Origin: Halarchaeum nitratireducens
GTDB taxonomy: Archaea; Halobacteriota; Halobacteria; Halobacteriales; Halobacteriaceae
Assembly: GCF_014647155.1 (NCBI RefSeq)
Contig: NZ_BMOQ01000008.1
Coordinates: forward strand, 1 to 64,000
Length of the DNA stretch: 64,000 nucleotides
Direction of reading: 5' to 3'
Shown here: one piece after another, positions 18,245 to 26,985 of the stretch
Layout of the letters: the number at the start of each line of letters is the position of its first letter
Numbering within the stretch: position 1 is the stretch's first letter
Notes under the pieces: generated by a model
Seen by the model: the letters and a program-made list of their open reading frames with translations, nothing else
What the model was told of the DNA's origin: nothing
Database searches by the model: none
Made by a program: the position numbers and the translations under genes

Positions 18245-18352
18245 TCAGAACCCACAGTAAGAGGAGGGTGTCGGAGCGTTTGGGGTGCGGCGGCGCCGAC
18301 GGTGTTCGTGGAGCGTCTCGCGTTCGCCGACGGTGACTTTGCGCGTTGGCAT
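18245..18352 (-). pseudogene. TumA-like antitoxin, truncated
   Basis: It opens MPTRKVTVGERETLHEHRRR, the beginning of HVO_A0114-type DNA-binding antitoxins (VTVGER), but after 35 aa hits a stop where the HTH should be. It lies 23 nt after the TumE-like toxin, the usual toxin-first order. The loss of the antitoxin body is notable if the toxin is still made. Confidence 0.5.
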
Positions 18353-18375
18353 GGTGGTTCCCCTTGGGTGGCGTC

Positions 18376-18633
18376 CTACTCAAGCGACCAGTCCCACGAC
18401 GTCGACGACTGTTCGTCGACTTCGCGCGCGAAGCGCTCGTAGAGTTCGAGCATCCCGGGGAAGTCGATGTACTCGACGTCGTCGCGGATGTGACGCTCGT
18501 GGCCCTTCGTGCGTTCGTGGGCGTTGTCGTAGCGGAGGATGGTGTCGCCTCCGACCTCGCCGAAGTGGAGGCTGTAGTCCCGTCTACTTGGGTATTCGTC
18601 GTGCTCGGTCTGCTGGGTGGTGATGGACACCAC
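18376..18633 (-). CDS. TumE-like toxin (DUF6516)
   Basis: 85 aa with DYSLHFGEVGGDTILRYDNA and HERTKGHERHIRDDVEYIDF, the ILRYDNAH...GHHRH core of DUF6516/TumE proteins, toxins paired with HVO_A0114-type TumA antitoxins. The toxin reads intact from MVSITTQQTEHDEYPSRRD. Its antitoxin downstream is cut short. Confidence 0.7.
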   Translation of the reverse strand: MVSITTQQTEHDEYPSRRDYSLHFGEVGGDTILRYDNAHERTKGHERHIRDDVEYIDFPGMLELYERFAREVDEQSSTSWDWSLE

Positions 18634-18970
18634 ATCGCCGTTTCTGACGTCGCGTCAATCTGCGACCGTGGTGTCGGACGCCATCCGTCACCCTATGGAC
18701 CCCCCTCCCTAGTCAAAAGCCTATGGATGAAACCACATAGCCTAGAGGGCGCACATCGGTTAACCAACACTACACACTGGGGACGCCAAACGTTGGTCAA
18801 TACTCGAGATCACTCTGGACGACGGGTTTGTCTCCCCCAGAGGGGTAAGGGAGTTGGTAGAACGGCTTCGATGAAGGTGTACAGACTGACGAGACAACGT
18901 CCAGATGCCCGGAGTACGGCGGCCGTGTCACGATGAGCACAATGAAGACGATCTGCGAGGACAGTACTTT
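18634..18970. other. Intergenic between TumE and TnpB remnant
   Basis: No gene apart from the inverted repeat at 18760. Confidence 0.35.
18760..18800. repeat. 41-bp phased inverted repeat, copy h
   Basis: TTAACCAACA ... CGTTGGTCAA, 21-nt centre, arms imperfect at two positions. It lies upstream of the TumE gene rather than after a stop codon. Confidence 0.6.
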
Positions 18971-19019
18971 GACATCCTCCCACCCTGAGGGAGTGGGATT
19001 CCTCCGGAGGGGATGTTGG
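18971..19019 (-). mobile_element. Right end / omega-RNA 3' hairpin of IS1341-type element
   Basis: TCCCAC-CCTGAGGGA-GTGGGA (18978-18998) forms a stem-loop, followed by palindrome CCTCCGGAGG (19001-19010), directly after the tnpB stop on the minus strand. IS200/IS605 elements end in such hairpins, which are also the scaffold of the guide RNA used by TnpB. Confidence 0.6.
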
Positions 19020-20383
19020 CTATGCCGTACCCATGGAGACAAGTTTCCCGTCGCCGGTACTCCAGTTTGTGCGCTCCTCATTGGGACTGGCCCTCTCGGG
19101 AGAGCTTGGTAACTCCGACCAATTGTGGTCGTCCCACTTGAGGCGCACGGGCCGTGCCATCGACCCGACTTCCAGATTCGTGCCGGCCTGTCGTTCGAGG
19201 AACGTCCGCGAAGCGTCGAGGTCGGCATGGCCTTCGTAGCCACACGAACACCGGAACACATCGCCGTCTCGCTCTGTATCGTCTCGCTCACCGCATACAG
19301 GGCACTCCGCGGTCGTGTACGCTTCTGACTCGACTTCGACTGCAATGCCGTATTCCTTGGCCGTCGTCGCGAGACGGTCGATGAACGATCGATACGCCCA
19401 GAACTGGTGCGTCTTCTCGTTCACTCGCGCCGACCAGTGTACCGACAGCACGTCGGTGAGGTCGCCTACGTACACCGTCGCTACGCCCTCCTCGTACAAC
19501 CGTTCGATTAAGTCGTGGACGAGCGCGTCTTGTGCGTGGTCGCGTCGCCGTGTTCGCTTGCGGTACAGGCGCTGAATCCGTTGGCTACTGTACCGTCCCT
19601 CGCGGAGTTTAGACTGCAAGCGGGCGATCTCCTCGGTGGTTTCGCGGAAGCGGGCGAACAGGTCACGACCTTCGTAGAGGCACTGCTGGCCGGTCGTGGT
19701 GGTACAGGCGACGAGGTTGTTCGCGCCGACGTCCAAGGCAGCTGATTCCTCGTGAATCCCGTCGAGAATCAGGCACGGTAACGGGTTGAATGGCCCTGAA
19801 CGTGTCGTCCACCTCGTCGTAGTACAGTTCCAACCGGCCCTGTTCGCCCTCCCATTTGGGGTCGCCAGCGACTTCGAGGCGCAGGCGGTCGTGGTAGCCA
19901 AGTCCGTACTCGTCTTTGAGGTCTTAGCCGACAGGGATTTCGAGGCGACTCCGTTCGCCGGTTTCGAGGGTGTACTGGTCGTTCCGGATATACGTCCGCA
20001 ATTCCCTGCCGTCGTCCTCGTTGCCCCAGTAGCCGGGTGGGGCGGTGTCCCCGCCGTCCTCTCGGGCAGCGAAGAACGATCGCCACGCTTCGCTGTTCTT
20101 GCGGATGACCTGTTGGGCGGTGGCGGAGCCGAGGACGCCGACGTACTGCTTGCGGTAGTCAGCGGTCTTCCACACCGACTCGCCGTCGAAGAAGTTCTGG
20201 CGACGTTAACGAGACCTACGGTCTCGTTCGCACACAAAATCGCTACGCGATTTTGGGACGTTCGTAGGTGAGTTCGTTCCACAGGCTGGCGGAGGTGTCC
20301 AACAGCTCACGGAGCAGTTGCTCGTCCTGCGTGGAGAACGGCCTGACCGCGAACGTATTGGTTCGCCTCACGACAACAGACAT
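19020..20383 (-). pseudogene. tnpB: TnpB (IS1341 type), frameshifted, with inserted palindromes
   Basis: The start [20 protein letters not shown] and [17 protein letters not shown] are followed by a 55-bp insertion (20208-20262) that brings stops. The frame resumes as NFFDGES and [20 protein letters not shown], meets a TAA at LEIPVG*DLKDEYG, and shifts again before the RuvC part: [43 protein letters not shown] with [14 protein letters not shown]. The RuvC-II position reads VYVGDL rather than a Glu-containing VxxEDL. Dead as a protein. Confidence 0.75.
20208..20254. repeat. Two tandem palindromes inserted in tnpB
   Basis: AACGAGACC-TAC-GGTCTCGTT (20208-20228) and AAAATCGC-TAC-GCGATTTT (20236-20254), both with a TAC loop, sit 7 nt apart. 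Reading across them, LTYER and [10 protein letters not shown] of TnpB would be adjacent, so about 55 bp were inserted. Confidence 0.7.
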
Positions 20384-20421
20384 TTGTAGATCTACGTCTA
20401 AATGTCTTTTAGACACAGACG

Positions 20422-20565
20422 ATGCGACCGAATATCGACATTTCGCACACGGTGAATGGGCGCGTGAAAGACTACGCTGAACGGGAAGGCAAGAGTCTCG
20501 AAGAAGCCTATCAGGAGATTATTGAGGCGGGTCTTGAGGCGGTAGAACATCCAGACAAGTCGTAG
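20422..20565 (+). CDS. Small ribbon-helix-helix protein beside TnpB, 47 aa
   Basis: [20 protein letters not shown] then [18 protein letters not shown] fits a short RHH fold. It is divergent from tnpB, separated by an inverted repeat (GACATTT ... AAATGTC, 20379-20406). Small genes of this kind often accompany IS1341-type tnpB in haloarchaea and may repress the element. Confidence 0.5.
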   Translation: MRPNIDISHTVNGRVKDYAEREGKSLEEAYQEIIEAGLEAVEHPDKS

Positions 20566-20703
20566 CGAGTGGACTGCTGGGCTGTATTGTCGTTTACACC
20601 CCCTAAAGGGTGGACTTCCGCTCGCCACGTGTCAACCCACAACTATGGGGGTGATATTCCACTTTAAGGAAGATTTATTCCGTCTGCGTGCGTGAAATCG
20701 TGT

Positions 20704-21279
20704 ATGAAGGAGCCACGTGACGAGTTGAAAGCCGACTCGGTGGAGCGGCGGGACGCTCCTGATTTCGACGCGCTCACCCCTCCCGAAGACGTGGTTCGTG
20801 GGGGGCGAACGCGAGACAACTTCTTCGACGCGATCCTGACGCTCGGGAGTCCGACGACCGTCGAGGAGGTTGCGGAGCGCGCCGGGCATGGCGTGGATGC
20901 CGCGCGTGAGTATCTCAAGTGGTTCGAGCGAATGGGTGTCGTTACGCGGGTGACGGAGTCGCCGGCGACGTACGAGCGCAACGAGGCATATCTCCAGTGG
21001 CGGCGCGTGCAGCGCCTCCAAGCGGAGTACTCGCAGGACGAACTGCTCGAATTCCTCCAGGCTGCGGCGGAACGCGACGACGCATACACAACCACGTTCG
21101 ACGTTGAGGCACCCGAGGACGTCTCGATCGCGGCGTATGCACGCGAGCACGACGAACCCGTGGAAGACGTCTGGGAGGACGTCTCACGCTGGATGACGAC
21201 GCAACGTCGGATTACGCTCCTCGAACGAGCGCTCACCGGCGCAGACGACGGTCTCGCTGGCCAGCAGTCCCCGGCATGA
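20704..21279 (+). CDS. Winged-helix protein, module partner A1
   Basis: 191 aa. It has the winged helix ILTLGSPTTVEEVAERAGHG, AAREYLKWFERMGVVTRVTE, SPATYERNEAYLQWRRVQRL, then a coiled helical region (EYSQDELLEFLQAAAERDDA) and a C-terminal helix RITLLERALTGAD. The same layout (wHTH, WRR/ERN beta part, long helix) occurs in the genes at 26986 and 37366. ATG 20704 lies about 28 nt after TTTATT, fitting a leaderless start. It overlaps the next gene by 4 bp, so probably an antitoxin-type regulator of its partner. Confidence 0.65.
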   Translation: MKEPRDELKADSVERRDAPDFDALTPPEDVVRGGRTRDNFFDAILTLGSPTTVEEVAERAGHGVDAAREYLKWFERMGVVTRVTESPATYERNEAYLQWRRVQRLQAEYSQDELLEFLQAAAERDDAYTTTFDVEAPEDVSIAAYAREHDEPVEDVWEDVSRWMTTQRRITLLERALTGADDGLAGQQSPA

Positions 21280-21722
21280 GCAGCGGTGACGAGACGCCCG
21301 ACCTCGACGTGGGTGATGGCGCACCAGTCGACTTCGAACGGCTCTCGCTCATCGCCGAGCGTCTCGGCAACGACACTCGCTTCCTTCGAATTAAGGAGTC
21401 GCCGCCCACTGCACCAGACCGACTCGTCTGTGTGTTCGACCCTGCGCTCTATCCGGCGAGCGTCGAAGAAGCACGCCTCGACGTCGTCTGGTTCGAGAAT
21501 GAGACGTTCTCGATCCACTACCACGAGAGCCATGCCGAGAGCGAGTTCGACTATCGCTGGGACCGGCATCCCTCGACACACAACGCGCTCGATCATATTC
21601 ATCCAGGGCCGGACGCGCCGACGCCGGGGGAGGATGCGCACCATCCCACTGACTGGCGGGACGTCCTCTCAACGGTGTTGAACGAAATCGAGGACCGCCA
21701 GTGCGGCTTCTGGACCGACTAG
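21276..21722 (+). CDS. His-rich partner protein B1, 148 aa
   Basis: The core reads ARLDVVWFENETFSIHYHES, FDYRWDRHPSTHNALDHIHP, PGPDAPTPGED. The pattern V-W-F-x-HY ... RWDxHP ... xHPxPDA recurs in the partner at 37896 and resembles the LRYDNAH...GHHRH core of TumE toxins. It is translationally coupled to the wHTH gene. I infer a toxin or effector of a two-gene system; the biochemical role is unknown. Confidence 0.5.
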   Translation: MSSGDETPDLDVGDGAPVDFERLSLIAERLGNDTRFLRIKESPPTAPDRLVCVFDPALYPASVEEARLDVVWFENETFSIHYHESHAESEFDYRWDRHPSTHNALDHIHPGPDAPTPGEDAHHPTDWRDVLSTVLNEIEDRQCGFWTD

Positions 21723-21746
21723 CCACCTCCACACTCACAGTTCGTT

Positions 21747-21774
21747 TTTCACCCCTAGATGGGTGAGGGGTCCA
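21747..21774 (+). promoter_or_regulatory. C/G hairpin leader before TFB
   Basis: TTTTTCACCCCTAGATGGGT followed by GAGGGG resembles the leader hairpins at 32582 and 36770 (CCCC-tAGaa-GGGG). It ends 38 nt before the TFB start. Confidence 0.45.
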
Positions 21775-21811
21775 GTGAGACGGCGCATTCGACGGACGCC
21801 TCGTGATTCAG

Positions 21812-22756
21812 ATGGCAACCAGAGACATCTACAAGAGCGGTTTCGACGAAGTCGTACAGACCGACGAGACCACGTCCGGATGCCCGGAGTGCGGGGGTCG
21901 AGTCGAGATGAACGCAGTGGAGACGGTCTGCGAGGAGTGTGGGCTCGTGATCGACGAACACGCGATCGACCACGGCGGCGAGCCCGTCTACGACGACGAA
22001 GACGAACGGACGGGCGCACCGCTCACGGCGTCGCGGCACGACCGGAGGCTCTCGACGACGATTGGACGGAAGACAGACGCAAAGGGAAACACACTCTCGA
22101 CGGCGAAGCGTCGGCAGCTCGGTCGGCTTCGGCGTGAACAGCGCCGCGGGCGGTTCCGCTCGAAAGCGGAGCGTAACCTCGGACATGGTCTCGGCGAGGT
22201 CCAGCGAGTGGTGAGTGTGCTCGAGCTCTCGGAGACACATCGGGAGCGAGCATGTCGGCTGTTCCGGAGCGCGCAAAACGAAGGCCCGCTGTGCGGGCGG
22301 TCGATCGAGGCGATGGCGGCAGCGAGCGTCTACGCGGCCTGTCGCTGTACCGGTCACCTGCTCCCCCAAGGGGACATCGTCGACGCCGCCCGCGTCGAGA
22401 AGAGTCGCGTGATGAACGCCTACTCGGTCCTGAACGAGGAACTCGGGTTGCCGGCGCAGCCGATGCGGCCGCGGGCGTTCCTCGCGCGCTTCAGTTCCAA
22501 CCTCGATTTGCCTGGACGAATCCGGCGTCGTGCTGAGAGTCTCGCAGAGCGCGCTCAAGAGCGTGGCGTCATTGGTGGGGTCACCACAGGATTCGCCGCC
22601 GCGTGCCTGTACGTCGCCGCAGGGGAAGCTGACTGGCCGCTCACCAAGTTGCAGGTCGCTGAAACTGCTGGCGTCTCGGCGAACACGGTTCGAACTCATC
22701 GGGACACTCTCAGTGAGATGGTGGACAACCGAAGCGCAATCCCGAGCGGTCGCTAG
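21812..22756 (+). CDS. tfb: Transcription initiation factor B (TFB)
   Basis: 314 aa. A zinc ribbon CPECGGRVEMNAVETVCEEC, the B-finger/reader region (DDEDERTGAPLTASRHDRRL, IGRKTDAKGN) and two cyclin folds (EAMAAASVYAACRCTGHLL, TGFAAACLYVAAGEADWPLT with VAETAGVSANTVRTHRDTL) make a full-length TFB. It bridges TBP-bound promoters and RNA polymerase. Haloarchaea use several TFBs; this plasmid-type copy may drive a subset of promoters. ATG 21812 chosen over GTG 21803. Confidence 0.9.
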   Translation: MATRDIYKSGFDEVVQTDETTSGCPECGGRVEMNAVETVCEECGLVIDEHAIDHGGEPVYDDEDERTGAPLTASRHDRRLSTTIGRKTDAKGNTLSTAKRRQLGRLRREQRRGRFRSKAERNLGHGLGEVQRVVSVLELSETHRERACRLFRSAQNEGPLCGRSIEAMAAASVYAACRCTGHLLPQGDIVDAARVEKSRVMNAYSVLNEELGLPAQPMRPRAFLARFSSNLDLPGRIRRRAESLAERAQERGVIGGVTTGFAAACLYVAAGEADWPLTKLQVAETAGVSANTVRTHRDTLSEMVDNRSAIPSGR

Positions 22757-22983
22757 TCGAAGGCCTTAACGAGGTATTCGCCGCTCTGCGTGAGCCGGTA
22801 AATCTTCTTCCCGTCTTGCCGGTCTGCGATTTCGATCATACCTGCGTCTTCGAGTTCTCCGAGATGTGTGTAGATGTATCCGTGGCTCAAACCGAGTTCA
22901 GCGGCGAGCGCGTAGCCGTGGAGGGGTTCTTCGCGGAGTTCTCGGAGAATTCGGAGTTTCGTATCGCTGATGAGGCCACCCAT
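22753..22983 (-). CDS. PadR/ArsR-like winged-helix regulator, 76 aa
   Basis: From ATG 22983: MGGLISDTKLRILRELREEP, LHGYALAAELGLSHGYIYTH, LGELEDAGMIEIADRQDGKK, IYRLTQSGEYLVKAFD. The G-Y-x-L and Y-x-H-L-x-x-L pattern is that of PadR winged helices. A longer frame upstream crosses the promoter palindromes, so the internal ATG is preferred. Its end overlaps the TFB end; it is divergent from the HalOD1 gene. Confidence 0.75.
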   Translation of the reverse strand: MGGLISDTKLRILRELREEPLHGYALAAELGLSHGYIYTHLGELEDAGMIEIADRQDGKKIYRLTQSGEYLVKAFD

Positions 22984-22999
22984 TAGCACTGGGACTTCT

Positions 23000-23043
23000 G
23001 ACCGGTCGGATGAAACGTATATAATAGAATATCCAGACCGGTC
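23000..23043. promoter_or_regulatory. Twin GACCGGTC palindromes around a TATA box
   Basis: GACCGGTC at 23000-23007 and at 23036-23043 flank TATATAAT (23018-23025) in the divergent promoter between the PadR-like gene and the HalOD1 gene. Likely operators of the PadR-like protein. Confidence 0.6.
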
Positions 23044-23157
23044 AGGGAAAACAAACAAGTCAAAAAGACTATCAGAGTGTCGGGAGTAGCACTGCTATCG
23101 AACCAGTATCCGGCCCTCCTAACGGACACCTCACAGACAACTCACCAGCCACTACCC

Positions 23158-24024
23158 ATGAATATCGAACCCGAATCGAGAGTACAGTTCGTCACCTACG
23201 ATAAACAGCCGAGTATTCGCGTCGTGGAAGCAGTTGCAGCACTCGAAGGCGTCGAGCAAGAAGAATTGCCCCCACTACAGGAGACGGTAGATGTCGATGC
23301 ACTCGATACGGTATACAGTACGGAAACAGAAGCACCGCTCTCAACGAGCGTTCTCTACAACGGATACCAGATCCTGATTCGGAGTACCGGTACGATATGG
23401 CTCCAGAAGATCACCGCGTCACGGCCGGAACGGACGCCATCACCGAGGAGCACACTCGTCCTGGCACCAACTGGAAGCACAGCGGACACAACGACCTGTC
23501 GAGATCTTTCAGTGACAGCCCACCACGAGCATGCACCGCTGCTCAGAGTACTGCTCTCAACTGGTGACGACCGGACTCATAGCTGTGAAACCGCCGATGC
23601 ACACCATCCATCTCGGATCGACATCATCAGTTGTGTCGACGACTTTACGGTAGAAACCCCAAGCACCGATGTTAGAGGGTCCCCTCAAGAGGAGGTTCAT
23701 ATCGAATCGATCACTGGGAAGCCTGATCTCAGCACGCTCGGAATTCGAATCAGCGAACGACTATCGGTACTCTGCTCTGTAGAGTCTCCTCCAATAGTGT
23801 GCTTCCAGTCGCTCACTGATCTTCTAGACCTCGCCAATTGTGAACGCGTATTTCGGTTTCTTCACCTCCTCATGCACCAGCTCTCGGAGGCCGGAGCATA
23901 CGCGCACGTTCATTTCGATCCGCGTGACTACGATGAGCGGACGATCAGGACGCTGAGTCCACTCTTCGATGTAACCCTCGATACCCGGACTACGAGCGCA
24001 GAGGCATACGCTGAGAGCAATTAG
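23158..24024 (+). CDS. HalOD1-domain protein with RecA-like C-terminus
   Basis: 288 aa from ATG 23158. The N-terminal 85 residues SIRVVEAVAALEGVEQEELP, PPLQETVDVDALDTVY and LYNGYQILIRSTGTIWL form a HalOD1 output domain, common in haloarchaeal signalling. The C-terminus (LSVLCSVESPPIVCFQSLTD, LLMHQLSEAGAYAHVHFDPR) resembles DUF7504-type RecA-like folds without a visible Walker A. Divergent from the PadR-like regulator, whose operators lie upstream. Confidence 0.6.
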   Translation: MNIEPESRVQFVTYDKQPSIRVVEAVAALEGVEQEELPPLQETVDVDALDTVYSTETEAPLSTSVLYNGYQILIRSTGTIWLQKITASRPERTPSPRSTLVLAPTGSTADTTTCRDLSVTAHHEHAPLLRVLLSTGDDRTHSCETADAHHPSRIDIISCVDDFTVETPSTDVRGSPQEEVHIESITGKPDLSTLGIRISERLSVLCSVESPPIVCFQSLTDLLDLANCERVFRFLHLLMHQLSEAGAYAHVHFDPRDYDERTIRTLSPLFDVTLDTRTTSAEAYAESN

Positions 24025-24148
24025 GACCCAAAGAAGTACGGACCGATCGACGTGATTGCACTTGCTCGCCGGCCAAATCCTCAAAGTAAACACCGCCCGT
24101 GGCTGCGTGGCGCGGAACCGTTAATCGGCAGTAGACTCAATGTCGCGT

Positions 24149-24577
24149 ATGCGCCTCTACTTCGCCGCGCCGCTGTTCAACCCGATGGAGCGCTCGTTCA
24201 ACGCCGACCTCACCGCGCGCCTTGAAGACGCCGGCCACGACGTCTTCCTCCCACAACGCAACGGGATCGAGACGCTCGAGGACCCCGACTTCGACTCGGA
24301 GGCCGAACGCATGGAGATGATCTTCGAGCTCGACCGCGACGGCGTCGTCGAGTCGGACGCCGTCGTCGCTGTCCTCGACGGTCGCGTTCCCGACGAGGGG
24401 GTGATGATCGAGATCGGTATCGCGCACGAGAACGACATTCCCGTCCTCGGGCTGAAGACGGACGACCGCGTCTTCGCGTCCGGCGAGTCGCTCAACGCGA
24501 TGATTCACGGCGCGCTCACGACGCTCGATGACTCCGTCGAGGCCCTCCTCGACACCGTCGACGTGCACGCGGAGTGA
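24149..24577 (+). CDS. Nucleoside 2-deoxyribosyltransferase family protein
   Basis: 142 aa. MRLYFAAPLFNPMERSFNAD, GHDVFLPQRNG, ESDAVVAVLDGRVPDEGVMI and IEIGIAHENDIPVLGLKTDD match the Rossmann-like core of deoxyribosyltransferases: substrate loop YFAAPLF, D(G)R, and the catalytic Glu in EIGIA. It would exchange bases on deoxynucleosides or cleave dNMPs in salvage. ATG 24149 chosen because the core starts there; ATG 24140 is possible. Confidence 0.8.
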   Translation: MRLYFAAPLFNPMERSFNADLTARLEDAGHDVFLPQRNGIETLEDPDFDSEAERMEMIFELDRDGVVESDAVVAVLDGRVPDEGVMIEIGIAHENDIPVLGLKTDDRVFASGESLNAMIHGALTTLDDSVEALLDTVDVHAE

Positions 24578-24750
24578 CGGCGAGCCGCCACCGCTAAGCC
24601 GCCCCTCAAGACGTCTCCTCACACGAGCCTACTTGATGTACCTGACGCACCGTGAGGTGGCCCTACAGTAAATACAACATCATCGGGAAGGAAGATCGAT
24701 GATAAGAGCTAGCAGAACCGAACCCAGAGTTTTATTCGCTCATCCAGCAC
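24578..24750. other. Intergenic, no gene seen
   Basis: Short region with a C/A-rich stretch; nothing recognisable. Confidence 0.3.
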
Positions 24751-25626
24751 ATGGTTTGTTCACAAGTGACTCTCCAGAGGCGTATCAGAACAGAGTTTAT
24801 GCGTCTCCCGGTAGCGGCTTTCGCTGTCGTTTCAACGGCGTATATGTTCGTGGTCTCGCAGACACGAGGACCAGCCGTACCAGACCAGGTGGTGGGGGTT
24901 GTCGGTTCGGATATCGCCGTACTGTACGCGGTAAGGGATCTCGCACTGGTGATTTTCATCGGCGGATTTTTGCTCGGCTGGTGGCGGACAACTACAGCCC
25001 AAGACGACGCCACAGCACAGACTACTCGCGAGATGTATGCCGACGTAGCCCTTGCAGTGATCGTAATCTCTGGCTGGCTTATTGCGCTAGCGATAGGGAC
25101 ACAAGTACCCGCACGCGGTGTTCCGTCGCTACTACCCACAATCGCGTTCCTGCTCGTGACACCAGTCTACGCCGCCACCAGCGTCGGAGTTGGCGTAGTC
25201 ACAGGAATCGTTACCTCTCGATCGATGCGGGGGAGAGTCGGGGCACTGCTCGTTCTGGGCTCAATACTGTTCTTTCAGGCAATCATAGATATCGGATACG
25301 GTACTGTCACCGGAACACCAGTAAATACGTTCCAACCGCCATCGGATCCGTTGTACTTTTTGTTACATCGGCTGAGTCCCTTTCGACTGTTTATCGCCGG
25401 TGTGAACTGGATTTACGGGATCGGTAGCTCAAGCAGTGGGGTAGTTATCACAACTCAACAGCTTGAGCCTGCTACAGAACTGAATGCATTCATCACAAAT
25501 GCTTTCGTCGCCGAACACACCTTTGAGACCGTACCTTGGTTCCTCACGGGTTGGGCTGCACTACTTGGTCTGTGTCTTTGGTTCGGTGCCACCTTGATCG
25601 TGATCGTATCAGAGACCGATGGATGA
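24751..25626 (+). CDS. Multi-pass membrane protein, possible ABC-2 type permease
   Basis: 291 aa with six helices: LPVAAFAVVSTAYMFVV, DLALVIFIGGFLLGWW, VALAVIVISGWLIALAIG, TSVGVGVVTGIVTS, GALLVLGSILFFQAIID, and FLTGWAALLGLCLWFGATL at the end. A short cytosolic RRIRTEF start and the LLHRLSPFRLFIAGVNWIYG loop recall ABC-2 permeases of the NosY kind. There is no ATPase gene beside it, so the assignment is tentative. Confidence 0.5.
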   Translation: MVCSQVTLQRRIRTEFMRLPVAAFAVVSTAYMFVVSQTRGPAVPDQVVGVVGSDIAVLYAVRDLALVIFIGGFLLGWWRTTTAQDDATAQTTREMYADVALAVIVISGWLIALAIGTQVPARGVPSLLPTIAFLLVTPVYAATSVGVGVVTGIVTSRSMRGRVGALLVLGSILFFQAIIDIGYGTVTGTPVNTFQPPSDPLYFLLHRLSPFRLFIAGVNWIYGIGSSSSGVVITTQQLEPATELNAFITNAFVAEHTFETVPWFLTGWAALLGLCLWFGATLIVIVSETDG

Positions 25627-25675
25627 CCTGTCCCCCCTGGAGGTGATCTCCGAATTCGCGCGGGACTGAACAGAA

Positions 25676-26203
25676 ACAGGCGTGCCGTCTCTTCCGAAGC
25701 GCCCAAAACGAGGATCTGCTTTGTGGCAGATCCATCGAGGTCATCGCCGCGGCCAGCGTGTACGGGGCTTGCCGGTGTAACAGCCTCTCGCGGTTGGTGG
25801 ACGATGTCAGCGAGATTCCCCGCGTCGCGGAGTCTCGAGTCAGGAACGCGTACAAAACGCTGAACCCGTCTCCCCCAAGATGTTCGTGCCGCGCCTCGCC
25901 TCGGATCTCGGGTGTCCGGACGAAATCCGACAGCGGGTCCGAGCTCTCGCGGAGCAGGCCGAGGCGCGCGGCGTTACAACAGGTGTCCATCCAGCCGGAT
26001 TCGCCGCGGCCTGCCTCTACAAGGCCGGTCGCGAAGAGGGGCGATGGCTGACGCAATCCGAGGTTGCAGGGGCCGCTAACAGCTCACTGACAACGATTCG
26101 GAACCATCGAGACACACTACAACAGCTGGACGAAGAGTACAGGGTGGGCACCAAGGGCAATACAGAGAAGCGAGAAGCATCTACACAAGCAGAGGTTAGA
26201 TAA
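25676..26203 (+). pseudogene. TFB fragment, frameshifted
   Basis: CRLFRSAQNEDLLCGRSIEV, IAAASVYGACRCNSLSRLVD and RVRNAYKTLNP match cyclin fold 1 of the TFB at 21812. After a frameshift near 25875 the second fold follows (FVPRLASDLGCPDEIRQRVR, GFAAACLYKAGREEGRWLTQ, SLTTIRNHRDTLQQLDEEY). The zinc ribbon is missing. A decayed paralogue. Confidence 0.75.
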
Positions 26204-26227
26204 GCGTTGTAACAGAGGGTATCGATA

Positions 26228-26773
26228 ATGGACGAGGACCTGGAGTCAACCAGCTATTTGTCGGCTGAGGATATCCGTGACATCCACGAGTTGATCGTGG
26301 AGTCAAATGCGGAGACAACCGCTGGGGTCGCCTCACCAGGCGATATTGAGTACACTGTTGAACATATTCAGGAAGGCCATTTCGGTCAGGTTCCCGAGTC
26401 GCTCCACGAGAAGGCATTTCAGCTGTTGCGGCTCATTGCGGCGAATCATCCATTCGTCGATGGCAACAAGCGAACGGCCCTCATGTCGACCCGAATTTTC
26501 TACGCGCTGAACGGCCGCCGCTTTGACTATGATCGGGAGGTCAAAGAGATTCTGAAGGCGCTCGCGACAGATGAGGACAGTGTCGATGAGGACGACGTGA
26601 TCGAGTATCTACGGGAGCACACAGAGCCGCTGGCGCCGGAATACGGGGCGACGATCAACCTGTGGCTGGCACGAATTGAAGGCACAGACCAGCTACCGGC
26701 GGACCACGGCACAGTCAATCGGGAATCCCACGAACCGAACGATTATGACGACGACCCCCATAGTGAGGAGTAA
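26228..26773 (+). CDS. Fic/Doc-family protein
   Basis: 181 aa. IRDIHELIVESN, GDIEYTVEHIQEGHFGQVPE and AANHPFVDGNKRTALMSTRI give the Fic motif HPFxDGNKRT; IFYALNGRRFD follows as in Doc. Doc-type proteins phosphorylate EF-Tu/EF1A and Fic proteins AMPylate targets. No inhibitory (S/T)xxxE(G/N) helix is seen inside, so the regulator is probably the small gene just downstream. Confidence 0.8.
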   Translation: MDEDLESTSYLSAEDIRDIHELIVESNAETTAGVASPGDIEYTVEHIQEGHFGQVPESLHEKAFQLLRLIAANHPFVDGNKRTALMSTRIFYALNGRRFDYDREVKEILKALATDEDSVDEDDVIEYLREHTEPLAPEYGATINLWLARIEGTDQLPADHGTVNRESHEPNDYDDDPHSEE

Positions 26774-26775
26774 GG

Positions 26776-26913
26776 ATGGCCGCTGAAAGTGAGCAGCCCG
26801 AGATTCCCGATGAGATGTCCCCCGAGGAGGCACGGCAGTATCTCATCCGGTTCCTCGGCCGCCAAGACCTCGATGAACACGAGGAAATCTACGACGAACT
26901 CGCGACTGAGTAG
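26776..26913 (+). CDS. Small acidic partner of Fic/Doc, 45 aa
   Basis: ATG 26776 is two bases after the Fic stop. MAAESEQPEIPDEMSPEEAR, YLIRFLGRQDLDEHEEIYDE. Short, acidic and helical as expected for an antitoxin that masks a Doc-type toxin, though toxin-first order is less usual. No family recognised. Confidence 0.5.
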   Translation: MAAESEQPEIPDEMSPEEARQYLIRFLGRQDLDEHEEIYDELATE

Positions 26914-26985
26914 GACTATCTCTTAGCTGCGGGTTCTACCAGTACGCCGGCCAGTCAAGCGATATCGGTCTTCCAGCGATCGCCG

